IMG/VR virus record: IMGVR_UViG_3300009182_000250 | Location: 1 to 28,327 of that record | Reading direction: 5' to 3' (one strand) | DNA: 28,327 bases | Source: a virus | Shown here: positions 12,687-21,508 of the stretch, one piece after another | How positions within the stretch are numbered: position 1 is the stretch's first letter | How the letters are laid out: each line of letters begins with the position of its first letter | Made by a program: the position numbers and the translations under genes | Notes under the pieces: model-generated | What the model saw: only the letters and a program-made list of their open reading frames with translations | Told to the model about the DNA's origin: nothing | The model's database searches: none

Positions 12687-14357
12687 TCACAATTGAGTCT
12701 GATATGCCCATGTGCCAGCTAATAACTGGAACTGCCTAACTGTAGTAGTGCCGCCATCAGTACAAACAACCCTTGCAATAGTGTTGTCAGGATGCTCGCC
12801 TCCCGGAAATACTTTACTTAGATAGTTACCTGCAATTTGTGGGTTTGTTAGTCCGGTTGTTGTTAAACTTATTGCTAAAGGTGCCTTAGCAATAGCAGTA
12901 TCTACGTAAGATTTATTTGCGGCATCTCCATTAGCTGTAGGAGTGGCTAGGTTAGTTATCTTAAAATTTCCAATATCTACGCTACCCGATCCCTTTGGAA
13001 CTAGATAAATGGTACCATTAGTCTGACTGCTATTTGTATAGGCTATTGTTGATTCAGTACCAGTGCCGCCAAGTGTCATGTAACTGACACCTACTCCTGC
13101 TAAAGTTCCAACACTGACTAATCCCGGAGCACTGGTAACTGTTGTACCTAATTGAGTTTGGCTTAGGACGCTAAATCCTCCAACTTTAAACGATTTGCCA
13201 GCAGTCAAGTTAATATTTTCACTGCTGTTGAAACTTAAATTACTTAAATTCCATAAAAATTGTTTGTCAGTATCGTTGCCGCCAGCAATTGTAAAGCCGC
13301 CGCCGTCTGCTGTAGTGTTACTGGGCGTAGTTACTTTGCCTAATGTAATAAATTTGTCAGCAATATTAATTACACTTGTACTAATTGTTAAAGTGCTTCC
13401 TTTTACTGTAAGATTACCACCGACTGTAACATCTCCATTAACATCTAGTGTACTAGTAGGTGTGTTTGTGTAAATTCCAACATACTTATTAGCAGTATTA
13501 ATAAACACGCTATTTTGAAGACCGCTATTATTTAAAGTGTTAATTCCAAAATTTTGATTTATTGTATTTGATTTAATCTGGAATAAAGTAGAAGTTGTAT
13601 CAATTTCAGTATTTGCGCCTACACCTAATACAAGTGGTGTAGTATTTTGAATTGTAATTGTTCCAGTTGTACTAGAACTATCCGTTGTACTTAAAAAATT
13701 AGCGGCTGTTTTTCTTGACCCGTCTGGAGCTAGCAAGTAATCTGCTTGCGTAGTTGGAGTTGTAAATTTAAGGCCAGCATAAGTGCCTATATTAAATCCT
13801 GCGGTTATGCTACCGCTAAATCCGCCAATTGGTGTAGCTGGTGTAAAATTATCTTTGCTGAAAATTCCAATTAATGTTTGTGCAACATATAATAATAGAA
13901 TTGTTCGGCTTATACTGTTAGTATCTAATACATCTTCTGTACTAAATCCTGTAATGCCCTGACTTGATGTGTATATTGGGCCAGCTAGTTTTGTGCTTGT
14001 TCCATCATTAAAATAAAGTTGTTGTCTATTACTATCAATCCATAAATCTCCAGCAGTTATGCCGCTAGGAGCGGTATTAGATATAATCGTGCCGCCGCTA
14101 ACTTTGAATGTAATTCCATCATATACTTTTAATCGATTTTCACTAGTGTCAAACCATAACTGTCCAGTAATTGGATGTATAGGTTGAACTACATTAGAAA
14201 AATTTTCTAATAAATGTACAAAATTATTATCTATATAATTACCGTACCCGCTTGCATTTTTTCCAATTAATGTAAGGTCAGTTGTTGTTTGGTCTAATAC
14301 TCCGTCTGCTACCTGCGTTAGTGTAGAGCCATCTGTTTTAGTGATCAGATATGTCAT
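12687..14357 (-). CDS. Tail-fibre-type protein (556 aa)
   Basis: A 556-residue fibre-like protein with the shared N-terminal domain: GKNASGYG near 33-40, LLENFSN, TGQLWFDTSENRLKVYDG, GDLWIDSNRQQLYF. The middle holds a motif common in beta-structured fibres (VGIYTNTPTSTLDVNGDVTV, then GNLTVKGSTLTIST). The C-terminal region begins with ANKSYVDTAI and ends RQFQLLAGTWAYQTQL, different from both paralogues. Its start overlaps the 734-aa gene stop by 1 nt, with GGAG 7 nt upstream, so it is translated from the same mRNA as its upstream neighbour. Likely a trimeric receptor-binding or adaptor fibre. It has no collar domain and no enzymatic motif. Confidence 0.8.
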   Translation of the reverse strand: MTYLITKTDGSTLTQVADGVLDQTTTDLTLIGKNASGYGNYIDNNFVHLLENFSNVVQPIHPITGQLWFDTSENRLKVYDGITFKVSGGTIISNTAPSGITAGDLWIDSNRQQLYFNDGTSTKLAGPIYTSSQGITGFSTEDVLDTNSISRTILLLYVAQTLIGIFSKDNFTPATPIGGFSGSITAGFNIGTYAGLKFTTPTTQADYLLAPDGSRKTAANFLSTTDSSSTTGTITIQNTTPLVLGVGANTEIDTTSTLFQIKSNTINQNFGINTLNNSGLQNSVFINTANKYVGIYTNTPTSTLDVNGDVTVGGNLTVKGSTLTISTSVINIADKFITLGKVTTPSNTTADGGGFTIAGGNDTDKQFLWNLSNLSFNSSENINLTAGKSFKVGGFSVLSQTQLGTTVTSAPGLVSVGTLAGVGVSYMTLGGTGTESTIAYTNSSQTNGTIYLVPKGSGSVDIGNFKITNLATPTANGDAANKSYVDTAIAKAPLAISLTTTGLTNPQIAGNYLSKVFPGGEHPDNTIARVVCTDGGTTTVRQFQLLAGTWAYQTQL

Positions 14358-16561
14358 TAAATAACTCCAGTGTAAATAATATAATTAATAGTCAAGTACG
14401 GATTCATTACGTTTAGCGCATTTCCCAAAGTTGTATTTTGATCTGGAATAACTCCGCCGCTGTTTGGAAGTCCCGAACCAGTACTAAAATTAGGTAAACC
14501 GTAAGATGGAATTGCCGCTGGATCTGGAACACCACTAGGTAGTCCTGGAGCATAGTATTGAGCGGCATTACTGCTTAAATTATGTTTGTGATCAGGTAAA
14601 TTTCTAGTTTGAATTGTTACTTGTTGCAATCCTGAACCTGTTCCTAATGTTTTTCCAGTAATGTCCGATACTCGGTTAGCTGATCCGCCGCCGGCATTTA
14701 TTAATGTGCCGGTCCCATCGTTGCTAGGAATCTCATTTTGATTATCCATGTCATCTTTGCCTAAAGGCACTCTGCCTCGAAGATCTGGTAAGCCGAAAGT
14801 TCCCAGTCCCTGTAACGATACGGATGCTTTGTATGTGTAACCAATTACGCTGAACAGCGTGGGGTAAGCCGAGGTCAAAACTTCACTGCCATCGCATAAT
14901 AAATATCCTGTAGGTACAGCACTGGCCGAGCCAGCAAATGGAAATATAATTCCTACTGGAATTTGAGGAATATGATTAAACAAAACTGACTTAGACATAC
15001 TAACAAGACCTGAGTTAGATCTATAAACTAACAACTGGTCAGTTAAAAACGAATCGGTAGCCGCTGATTTAGTTGATATAAAGTCTGGGCTAATAACTGT
15101 GTTTAGAATTGCCCTGCCGTCGACAGTTTGGCCAGTGAACGCTGTTCCGCCGTCACTACTTGCAACGTCACCTGCAAGACTAAACTCTGTTGCGCTTGCT
15201 AATCGTGCGGCAGATCCACTAATATTGCCTTGTAATGTACCAGTAAACGTGCCTGTAAAATTTCCTACAAAACTACTAGCGTATATGTTTCTAAAACTAA
15301 GACTGGCACTGCCAATGTCATAAATTCCAGTCGTTACTGGCAGTAATGCTGATCCTGTCTTAGGTATACCCGTAACACCGTCTATCCAATTTAAATAAAG
15401 TTGTCCGTTAACTGTAGTGTCATCGCCTAATTTGGTACTTTTGGCAACACTTAAACCGCCCAAAGTTTGTATACTTGCTCCGCCTGGATCTCCTAACCCT
15501 GTACTGAGTGCTCCTACATCCGAAGTCCCGTTTACAAGCAATCTGCCCAACAAACTAGAGGCAGTATCATCTCCAATGTTAACTTGACCTATCACATCTA
15601 AAGTGGCCTGGGGACTTGAATTATTTTTCCCAATGCCTACTTTTAAACTGGAATCTATGTATAGTGCAGTATATGGAACATTGGACTGAGTAACACGTAT
15701 ACTCATACTCTTGTTACTAGAGTTATTATACAACACTCCGTTACCAACGTTATCAGTTACCAAGCTGACACTTAATGCACTACCTACAGTTATACCACCG
15801 TTGGCTCTAACGCTGATAGGAAAACTACTTACGTCGGCAATGTCTTTTCTTAAAAAATTAGTTGCTACAACTGGAGTTCCGTTATAAACTAACGAAGTAG
15901 CTTGTTGAGCAGTTCCCCATATACCCGCACTTGACCCGGCCTCGAGACCTAAATCACCGGTATCTGTATATAAATTAATACCTTTATTAAAAGAAATAAA
16001 TCCGGTTATTGTAGATTTTGGTGTGAAAGAATCCTGACTGATAATAACTACGGGAGTATTGTTTGAATATATTGTAACAACACTGTGCGAAACATTTAAT
16101 GTATCGATAATATTTTCAACTTGGGGGCCTGTTAATGTGCCTTGACTAAATTGAGGGCCGACTAATACCCAGTTACTACCTGTAAAAATATACAACTGAC
16201 TATTAGTTGTGTCAGCCCACAAGTCTCCAATAACACTATTTGCAGGTGGAGGTTGCTGACTGCTAGGACTTTTCTTAACCGATCCTGCTGCCGTCCAAGT
16301 TGTACCGTCATAAATTTTTAATAAGTGAACACCGCTGGTATTATCATACCATAACTGACCTTCTATTGGATTGCTCGGGGCATGGTCGGCTGCAAAATTT
16401 TCTAATAAATGTAAAAAATCAGTAGCAACAATAGGAGCATATCCAGCATAGTTTTTACCAACAAAAGTCAAACTAGTTTGACTATTAAGTGATTGATCAG
16501 CTACTGTAATTGGCGGTTTAGCTGGATTAGTGGAGTCTGTAAATGTAACTTGATATGACAT
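14357..16561 (-). CDS. Tail fibre with C-terminal phage tail-collar domain
   Basis: A 734-residue fibre. The N-terminal domain has GKNYAGY (35-41), LLENFA (52-57), GQLWYD (68-73) and GDLWADT (112-118). A beta-rich shaft carries VGIGKNNSSPQATLDVIG. The phage tail-collar fold is near 534-602 (IPVGIIFPFAG, GYLLCDGSE, LPDLRGRVPLG). A Gly/Pro/Ser-rich tip follows with an HxH motif (H658, H660) and the ending MNPYLTINYIIYTG (719-732). This layout is typical of short-tail-fibre/collar-type receptor-binding proteins. In T4 fibres, HxH motifs bind iron. AAGGA lies just before the ATG at 16561. It shares the transcript with the 205-aa and 556-aa genes. Confidence 0.88.
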   Translation of the reverse strand: MSYQVTFTDSTNPAKPPITVADQSLNSQTSLTFVGKNYAGYAPIVATDFLHLLENFAADHAPSNPIEGQLWYDNTSGVHLLKIYDGTTWTAAGSVKKSPSSQQPPPANSVIGDLWADTTNSQLYIFTGSNWVLVGPQFSQGTLTGPQVENIIDTLNVSHSVVTIYSNNTPVVIISQDSFTPKSTITGFISFNKGINLYTDTGDLGLEAGSSAGIWGTAQQATSLVYNGTPVVATNFLRKDIADVSSFPISVRANGGITVGSALSVSLVTDNVGNGVLYNNSSNKSMSIRVTQSNVPYTALYIDSSLKVGIGKNNSSPQATLDVIGQVNIGDDTASSLLGRLLVNGTSDVGALSTGLGDPGGASIQTLGGLSVAKSTKLGDDTTVNGQLYLNWIDGVTGIPKTGSALLPVTTGIYDIGSASLSFRNIYASSFVGNFTGTFTGTLQGNISGSAARLASATEFSLAGDVASSDGGTAFTGQTVDGRAILNTVISPDFISTKSAATDSFLTDQLLVYRSNSGLVSMSKSVLFNHIPQIPVGIIFPFAGSASAVPTGYLLCDGSEVLTSAYPTLFSVIGYTYKASVSLQGLGTFGLPDLRGRVPLGKDDMDNQNEIPSNDGTGTLINAGGGSANRVSDITGKTLGTGSGLQQVTIQTRNLPDHKHNLSSNAAQYYAPGLPSGVPDPAAIPSYGLPNFSTGSGLPNSGGVIPDQNTTLGNALNVMNPYLTINYIIYTGVI

Positions 16562-16571
16562 TTCTTATTCC

Positions 16572-17189
16572 TTAAACTGACACTAGGCCGGTTAAACTTT
16601 GAAGCCTTACTGTATAATCAATTTGTATAAGTCTATTAAGGCTTTTTTGTACAGGGTGGAAAATTACGTGTGTTAATAATAACGGATTTCCAGTAGCACT
16701 GTAACTTTTTAATCCAAGCTCGTCAAATACAAACGTACTGTTATTATTATTTGTATTATCAAATGCGCTTTGTCCTGCATCATTTCCATCGCCATAATCT
16801 AATAAACAAGTCACAAATATGTCACTATAATTTGTGCCGGTGACGTGTCTAACTTCCATGTAATTTCTTGTAGGATCTGCATTGCTACTAGAATTTTGAT
16901 TGACTATTTTATGATATGTTTCATTGTATAAACCAGCATTACTACCTGTACTATTCGGAGTAAAATATGTAATAATTCCAGTTGGATCGATTGCGGTTCC
17001 GCCGTTACCAAACGACATTTGGCTGATAAATCCGCCATCGGTATTGTTGGATAAACTGTTGGCTAGGGCTGTACTAATGTTTTCGTAATGAATTGCGTTA
17101 CGTTTATTAATATAGACTTCCTTACTTTCAGGATCCCATATTTTAATATGTCCTTCAATGTGGATTCCGGTTAGATCTTTACTCTGCAT
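16572..17189 (-). CDS. Virion-type protein of 205 aa
   Basis: A 205-residue protein. It starts with GIHIEGHIKIWDPESKEVYI (8-27) and RNAIHYENISTALANSLSNN (30-49), then FGNGGTAIDPTGIITYF (60-76), followed by an Asn-rich stretch. The C-terminal part holds FVFDELGLKSYS and SLNRLIQIDYTVRLQSLTG. I associate this pattern with a structural protein of T4-like aquatic phages, function unassigned. No enzyme motif is seen. A GATAAATA late promoter (17210-17217) sits upstream with a leader of only about 15 nt, and the ribosome site is weak (AAAGAGAG). It starts a three-gene late transcript with the 734- and 556-aa fibres. A baseplate or fibre-attachment role is plausible but unproven. Confidence 0.78.
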   Translation of the reverse strand: MQSKDLTGIHIEGHIKIWDPESKEVYINKRNAIHYENISTALANSLSNNTDGGFISQMSFGNGGTAIDPTGIITYFTPNSTGSNAGLYNETYHKIVNQNSSSNADPTRNYMEVRHVTGTNYSDIFVTCLLDYGDGNDAGQSAFDNTNNNNSTFVFDELGLKSYSATGNPLLLTHVIFHPVQKSLNRLIQIDYTVRLQSLTGLVSV

Positions 17190-17209
17190 GTTGGTCTCTC
17201 TTTATCTAA

Positions 17210-17217
17210 TATTTATC
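17210..17217 (-). promoter_or_regulatory. T4-type late promoter variant, GATAAATA
   Basis: A minus-strand GATAAATA in the 49-nt gap between the S53 peptidase gene and the 205-aa gene. The predicted start near 17204 gives a leader of about 15 nt. It is the same octamer as the site at 596-603 on the other strand. Confidence 0.65.
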
Positions 17218-17238
17218 AATGTTTATAATGTGCTAGTT

Positions 17239-18825
17239 TTATCGGGCACCTGTTGTTTTCCGAGGATAAACTGGGCCTGTAGACCTAAATCCGTAATTTT
17301 GTTTAGGGAATGTCGATCCGGTATGGAAGTATTTGTAAATTTGATCTACCTTTGGACTGCCTAACCCTGTGGCAGCATCCCAGCCTGCGGTTGTAGTATA
17401 ACCAGTAGTATATCCATTTCTATTATCACCGCTTGTAGTATCAGTGAACATTGAAGAATTACTATACCAAATAGACATATCAAACGGTACTCTAGTGCCT
17501 AATAGTGCAGTTAATCTTGCCCAAGTGCCTGCTAAAAACGGTGCGCTGGCGCTGGTACCGCCCCAGGTCTGCAAGGAGTTGTTTACATAAAATGTCCAGC
17601 CGGTAGACGGATTTGCAGGAGCACTGATATCAGGAACACCTCGGCGAGGTAAAGCAGTTGGAGAACCTGTTGAGCTGGCTGTTTTAGTAGTCGAGGTTAA
17701 ACCAGTTTGCCAACTGGGCAAGGGCACTGAACTGCTAATACCGCCGCCACTTCCGCTCCATGCAACTTCGCTACTGATGTTATTACTGCCATCTAGTACT
17801 GTAGTCGTGCCACCGGCTGATACCATATATTGACTGCAACAAGTTTGCGCCATACTTAAATTGTTTGCACCGCTATCGCCTGAACTAACAAAAACTGTAA
17901 TGCCTTTGGTCACGCAGGCTTGCAATGCTGAATCAAATACTGTGCCATCGCCAATTCCCCAGCTTATATCAAGTACGCAAGGATTGTTTACAGTATCGTT
18001 TGCACACGCATTGATATTGTCAATGATGTTCTGTGTTCCACCATTTGGTGCTGTATAGTATGCTATTTTTGCTCGAGGCGCGGCGCCTCCTGAACAATAA
18101 ATGTCCAGCATACTTTCTGCATCGCTGGTTGAACTTACTGTTGCTCCATTTACATTTATATTTGTAATTGTTGGAGCAGTTAGCCCGATACGAGAAAAGC
18201 TATTTGTAACATCCGTGGCGTTATATCCTGTAACATAACCACTATAAGTTAATTCAAAAATTCCAATACACACACCATATCCGTCACCGGTCGGTGATTT
18301 ATAAGCTGTACTCATTTGTATGGGTGTTACTGCTATTGCAGGATTAGCAATCGTAGGATCAGCGCCAGGATAATCTAGAGGATCATATTTTGTTGCATGT
18401 TTTACAGCAATAAAACTTTCGTCAAATCCAGGAACACTTTCAATTATACCTATCATTGCTTGAGGAATAGTCGGAGCAACATTTGGCATCATGTAAGTTC
18501 TACCACCATCCGTCACATCTTGTAATGTAATGTTAAATGCACTATTAAAAGCACCCACTGACCCTGTAACTTTGACTACACTTTGTCCGTGATGCGATTC
18601 ATGAATAGAAAAATTATTTGCACGGGCCCAGTCTATAGCTTTTTGCAAATTTTCATCTGTCGCACCAAATTGATAAACAAACGAACTGTGACCTAAAATT
18701 GGTTCTTGGCCTTCAAGCACAGCATCTGCATATTCTTTTAAAGTCATTCCATTTTCGTGAGTATCTCTTACAAGATACAGACTAATCATTATCTGGTCGT
18801 TGACATTTTTATTGACTGTGGTCAT
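17239..18825 (-). CDS. S53 (sedolisin / pro-kumamolisin) serine-carboxyl peptidase
   Basis: A 528-residue peptidase with the full S53 layout. A pro-domain (about 25-140) has family hallmarks: FGATDENLQKAIDWARANNF (53-72), VVKVTGSVGAFNSAFN and GGRTYMMP. The catalytic domain (about 165-498) has the Glu/Asp pair E237/D241 in ESMLDIY, the oxyanion Asp D317 in SSGDSG, and the nucleophile S425 in GGTSASAP. The calcium site is visible as FTD (D462) and GWDAATGLGSP (D483). All catalytic residues are present, so activity is expected after removal of the pro-domain. No signal peptide is seen. Seven cysteines and a basic C-terminal tail of about 28 residues follow the family core. It sits between fibre genes and is probably transcribed with them. 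Likely roles are virion protein maturation or attack on host surface protein. Confidence 0.9.
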   Translation of the reverse strand: MTTVNKNVNDQIMISLYLVRDTHENGMTLKEYADAVLEGQEPILGHSSFVYQFGATDENLQKAIDWARANNFSIHESHHGQSVVKVTGSVGAFNSAFNITLQDVTDGGRTYMMPNVAPTIPQAMIGIIESVPGFDESFIAVKHATKYDPLDYPGADPTIANPAIAVTPIQMSTAYKSPTGDGYGVCIGIFELTYSGYVTGYNATDVTNSFSRIGLTAPTITNINVNGATVSSTSDAESMLDIYCSGGAAPRAKIAYYTAPNGGTQNIIDNINACANDTVNNPCVLDISWGIGDGTVFDSALQACVTKGITVFVSSGDSGANNLSMAQTCCSQYMVSAGGTTTVLDGSNNISSEVAWSGSGGGISSSVPLPSWQTGLTSTTKTASSTGSPTALPRRGVPDISAPANPSTGWTFYVNNSLQTWGGTSASAPFLAGTWARLTALLGTRVPFDMSIWYSNSSMFTDTTSGDNRNGYTTGYTTTAGWDAATGLGSPKVDQIYKYFHTGSTFPKQNYGFRSTGPVYPRKTTGAR

Positions 18826-18826
18826 A

Positions 18827-21490
18827 TTATGCTTCTAGTTTTAAGTACGTGATTGTAACTGTTATTGCAGATGCACCGGCACTGTTATTATTATAAATCT
18901 TCAAATACATGTTTGTCCCCGGAGTGCCGTCTGCATTGAATCCCATTACAGCTGGAGTAAAATAAGTTGTATTTGATACTGCACCAGTAGTAATTATCTC
19001 TGCTATTACACCGCTTCCCGGTGTGGGATCAGTAGTTATTGCTCGTGAACTATCTGCACTTTGCGCACTTGAGCTTGTATAAATTGTAATCCAGGCGCCT
19101 GCACTTGCTTGTATACTGTACAATGCATAACCTTTGGCTGCTACTACCGTTGCCGTGGCGCTTGTTTGATATGCAATGCTAGCTGTTGTCGTTGAAACTG
19201 TTGTTCGACTAGACAAGCCTGCACCGCTAGATGTTAATTGTCCGCTACCATTAATAGATATAGTCGTGCCATCTATTTTAACAGCACCAAGTTGTGTTGT
19301 AGATGCTGCCGAAACACTGATAACTCCACTGGTAATTGTTATTGTGCTGTTGTCAACTTTGACGCCGCCCAATTGTGTGTCGCTTGCAGTGGCTAAACCA
19401 ATAGTGCCTGTACTATTTGTAATGCCGCTGGTTGCCACAGCTGGAATTTTTACACCTCCTGTAACACTGGTGGTAGCCGTTGGTAAACTATACTGGGCGG
19501 CTGGCGTGAAAAAGAATGTATTACCGCTGATACTCAGTGCACCGCCACCGCTGGCAGAATTAGTAGTTACTGTATAAGTTGGTACTACAGGAATAACTGG
19601 AGGCGTGAATGAAAATACACTTCCATTTAAACTTAACGCTCCGTTTCCGCTTGGTGTGTTTGACGACACTGTGTATGTTGGCACTAAAGCCGGAGTGAAC
19701 GAAAATGTGTTTCCACTTAAACTTAAACTTCCGTTACCGCTAGCTGTATTAGATGTTACTGTATAAGTTGGTACTGTAGGTATTAACGGAGGAGTATATG
19801 TGAATGTATAACCGCTTAATCCTAATGCACCAGAACCACTTGCACTATTTGTTTGTACATTATAAGTTGGTATGCTTGCTGGAGTAAACAAGAATGTAGT
19901 TCCATTTAAACTTAAACTACCGCCGCCATTAGCTGTTGGACTTGTTGACACACTATAACTTGGAACGCTGGCCGGTGTAAAAGTAAATACTCCACCACTG
20001 TAACTTAAAGAGCCACCACCACTAGCAGTATTGGTAAGCACACTTAAACTAGTAGATTGTAAAGGTGTATACCCTAATGCTGTAGTAACTTGATTACCAG
20101 TAATTCCTGTTAAGTATGTTGATAGATTTGGCGGTGTAAACGAAAACACTCCATTCAAATAACTTAATGCACCAGTTCCGCTGGCTGCATTTGTTGTTAT
20201 GCTTAAACTATTGATATTAAGATATGTTGATAAATTTGGAGGGGTATATGTGAACACACCGCTAGCATAACTGATAGCTCCAGATCCGTTGGCGGCCGCA
20301 TTTGCTCCAACACTTAGACTACTCAACTGTATTGGAGTAAATCCTAACGCTGAAGTTATTTGACCCGTTGTTAATGTTCCGCTATAAATTCCAGTTATAG
20401 TACCAGCAGTTCCACTTACATTACCAGTTACGTTACCAGTTACGTTACCAGTTACGTTACCAGTTAAATTTCCAGTGAATGTGCTGGCAACAATAGGAAT
20501 ATTACTTGTAAAACTAGTATTAGCGTGAGTATATAAAAAAGTAGGATTTGGCGTTGGGCCGTACACTTGTAATCCGCTACCATCACTTAATGCACTACTT
20601 GTACTGCCGTTACTAACAATAATTGTTTTATTAGCTACACTTAAAGTGCTAGTACTGGTACTTGTTGTTGTACCAGTTACTGTTAGGTTTCCAGTAATAA
20701 CAGTATTTCCAGTAACGTTCAAACCTGATAGTGTTCCAACGGTTTGCAAACTAGAATTAATAACTGTTGTAGGTAGTGTTGTTAAAGAACTAGCAATAGT
20801 AGTAGCGGGAACTGTGATATTTGCAGTTCCATCAAAACTAACACCATTAATAGTACGAGCAGTTTGCAAAGCTGTTGCTGTTCCAGCATTGCCTGTTATT
20901 GTGGTAGTTGCGGCTGGAGGTACAAATGTAAATAAACCTGTAGAACTATTATAAGATATGCCGCCAACGCCAGATGGTGTAGTATTAATAACACTTAAAC
21001 TAGTTAAGGAAATCAAAGACGATACATTTGGTGGAGTGTAGGTAAAAACACTTCCGCTTATACTTAAACTACCTGTGCCAGCAGGACTAGCCGTATTAAT
21101 AGTATATGTAGGCACAACTGGTGGTGTGTAAGTGAATTGTCCGCCGGAATAACTCAACGCTCCGTTACCGCTGGCAATACTTGTTCTAACTGATAAACTT
21201 TCAGCAGTTAAATAGATTCCTAAATTTGGAGTGTTTATTAATTTTGAATAGTTTAAACTAGTAATCCAAGCAGGATCTGAATAGGCAGCCGTAGTGACTA
21301 CTCCGTTAGTTGCTTGGAATGGTTGCCAGCTAACAAGGTTACCGTCTGTTGTTAAATATTTTCCGCTATTTCCAATCAGCGATGGCAAGGATAGCGAATA
21401 TAGTTCAGTAAAATTACTGTTGATTTTAGCGGCGCCAGATTTTAAACTATCTGCGGCGCCTGCTTTTGTATTAATTATTAGTTGCGACAT
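18827..21490 (-). CDS. Repeat-containing tail fibre (887 aa)
   Basis: An 887-residue fibre. The N-terminus AAKINSNFTELYSL (20-33) is the usual start of phage fibre proteins. Residues 104-192 and 399-664 hold at least eleven copies of a unit of the form (S/T)xxGxG(A/S)LSxxGxxFxFTPP, most spaced 30-36 residues apart. Between them is a beta-rich part with NVTGNTVITGNLTVTGTT and a GNVT tetrapeptide repeat (about 340-359). After the repeats come QLGGVKVDNSTITI and QLGAVKIDGTTISI segments. The C-terminal 110 residues form a compact domain containing ALYSIQASAGAWITIYTSSS. AAAGGA lies about 11 nt before the ATG. Probably a long trimeric adhesin whose shaft length depends on repeat number. Confidence 0.87.
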   Translation of the reverse strand: MSQLIINTKAGAADSLKSGAAKINSNFTELYSLSLPSLIGNSGKYLTTDGNLVSWQPFQATNGVVTTAAYSDPAWITSLNYSKLINTPNLGIYLTAESLSVRTSIASGNGALSYSGGQFTYTPPVVPTYTINTASPAGTGSLSISGSVFTYTPPNVSSLISLTSLSVINTTPSGVGGISYNSSTGLFTFVPPAATTTITGNAGTATALQTARTINGVSFDGTANITVPATTIASSLTTLPTTVINSSLQTVGTLSGLNVTGNTVITGNLTVTGTTTSTSTSTLSVANKTIIVSNGSTSSALSDGSGLQVYGPTPNPTFLYTHANTSFTSNIPIVASTFTGNLTGNVTGNVTGNVTGNVSGTAGTITGIYSGTLTTGQITSALGFTPIQLSSLSVGANAAANGSGAISYASGVFTYTPPNLSTYLNINSLSITTNAASGTGALSYLNGVFSFTPPNLSTYLTGITGNQVTTALGYTPLQSTSLSVLTNTASGGGSLSYSGGVFTFTPASVPSYSVSTSPTANGGGSLSLNGTTFLFTPASIPTYNVQTNSASGSGALGLSGYTFTYTPPLIPTVPTYTVTSNTASGNGSLSLSGNTFSFTPALVPTYTVSSNTPSGNGALSLNGSVFSFTPPVIPVVPTYTVTTNSASGGGALSISGNTFFFTPAAQYSLPTATTSVTGGVKIPAVATSGITNSTGTIGLATASDTQLGGVKVDNSTITITSGVISVSAASTTQLGAVKIDGTTISINGSGQLTSSGAGLSSRTTVSTTTASIAYQTSATATVVAAKGYALYSIQASAGAWITIYTSSSAQSADSSRAITTDPTPGSGVIAEIITTGAVSNTTYFTPAVMGFNADGTPGTNMYLKIYNNNSAGASAITVTITYLKLEA
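19499..20296 (-). repeat. Coding repeat block: about eight FTPP units in the fibre
   Basis: This covers residues 399-664 of the 887-aa fibre, with eight imperfect copies of a unit ending FTPP/FTPA, at about 399, 435, 488, 519, 549, 582, 612 and 645. Three further copies lie at 20915-21181 (residues 104-192). DNA copies are diverged, so the repeat is clearest in protein. Copy number may vary between related phages. Confidence 0.8.
20421..20468 (-). repeat. 12-bp tandem repeat, four copies (GNVT codons)
   Basis: Four copies of the 12-bp unit TTACCAGTTACG (as read on the + strand) at 20421, 20433, 20445 and 20457. The first three are identical and the last diverges in its final two bases. In the fibre frame each encodes a Gly-Asn-Val/Leu-Thr step. 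The unit is a multiple of 3, so slippage would change fibre length without a frameshift. Confidence 0.9.
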
Positions 21491-21508
21491 TTTTATTATT
21501 TTCCTTTG

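Noticed and set aside
20415-20470. CRISPR-like short repeat array
   Set aside because: The 12-bp units are directly adjacent with no spacers and lie in frame in a fibre gene encoding GNVT; this is a coding microsatellite.
19176-20954. Long + strand open frames inside the fibre genes
   Set aside because: They are antisense shadows of low-complexity Thr/Val/Gly coding sequence, without ribosome sites or family features.
14357-21490. Diversity-generating retroelement acting on fibre genes
   Set aside because: No reverse transcriptase gene and no near-identical template/variable repeat pair could be seen in the window.
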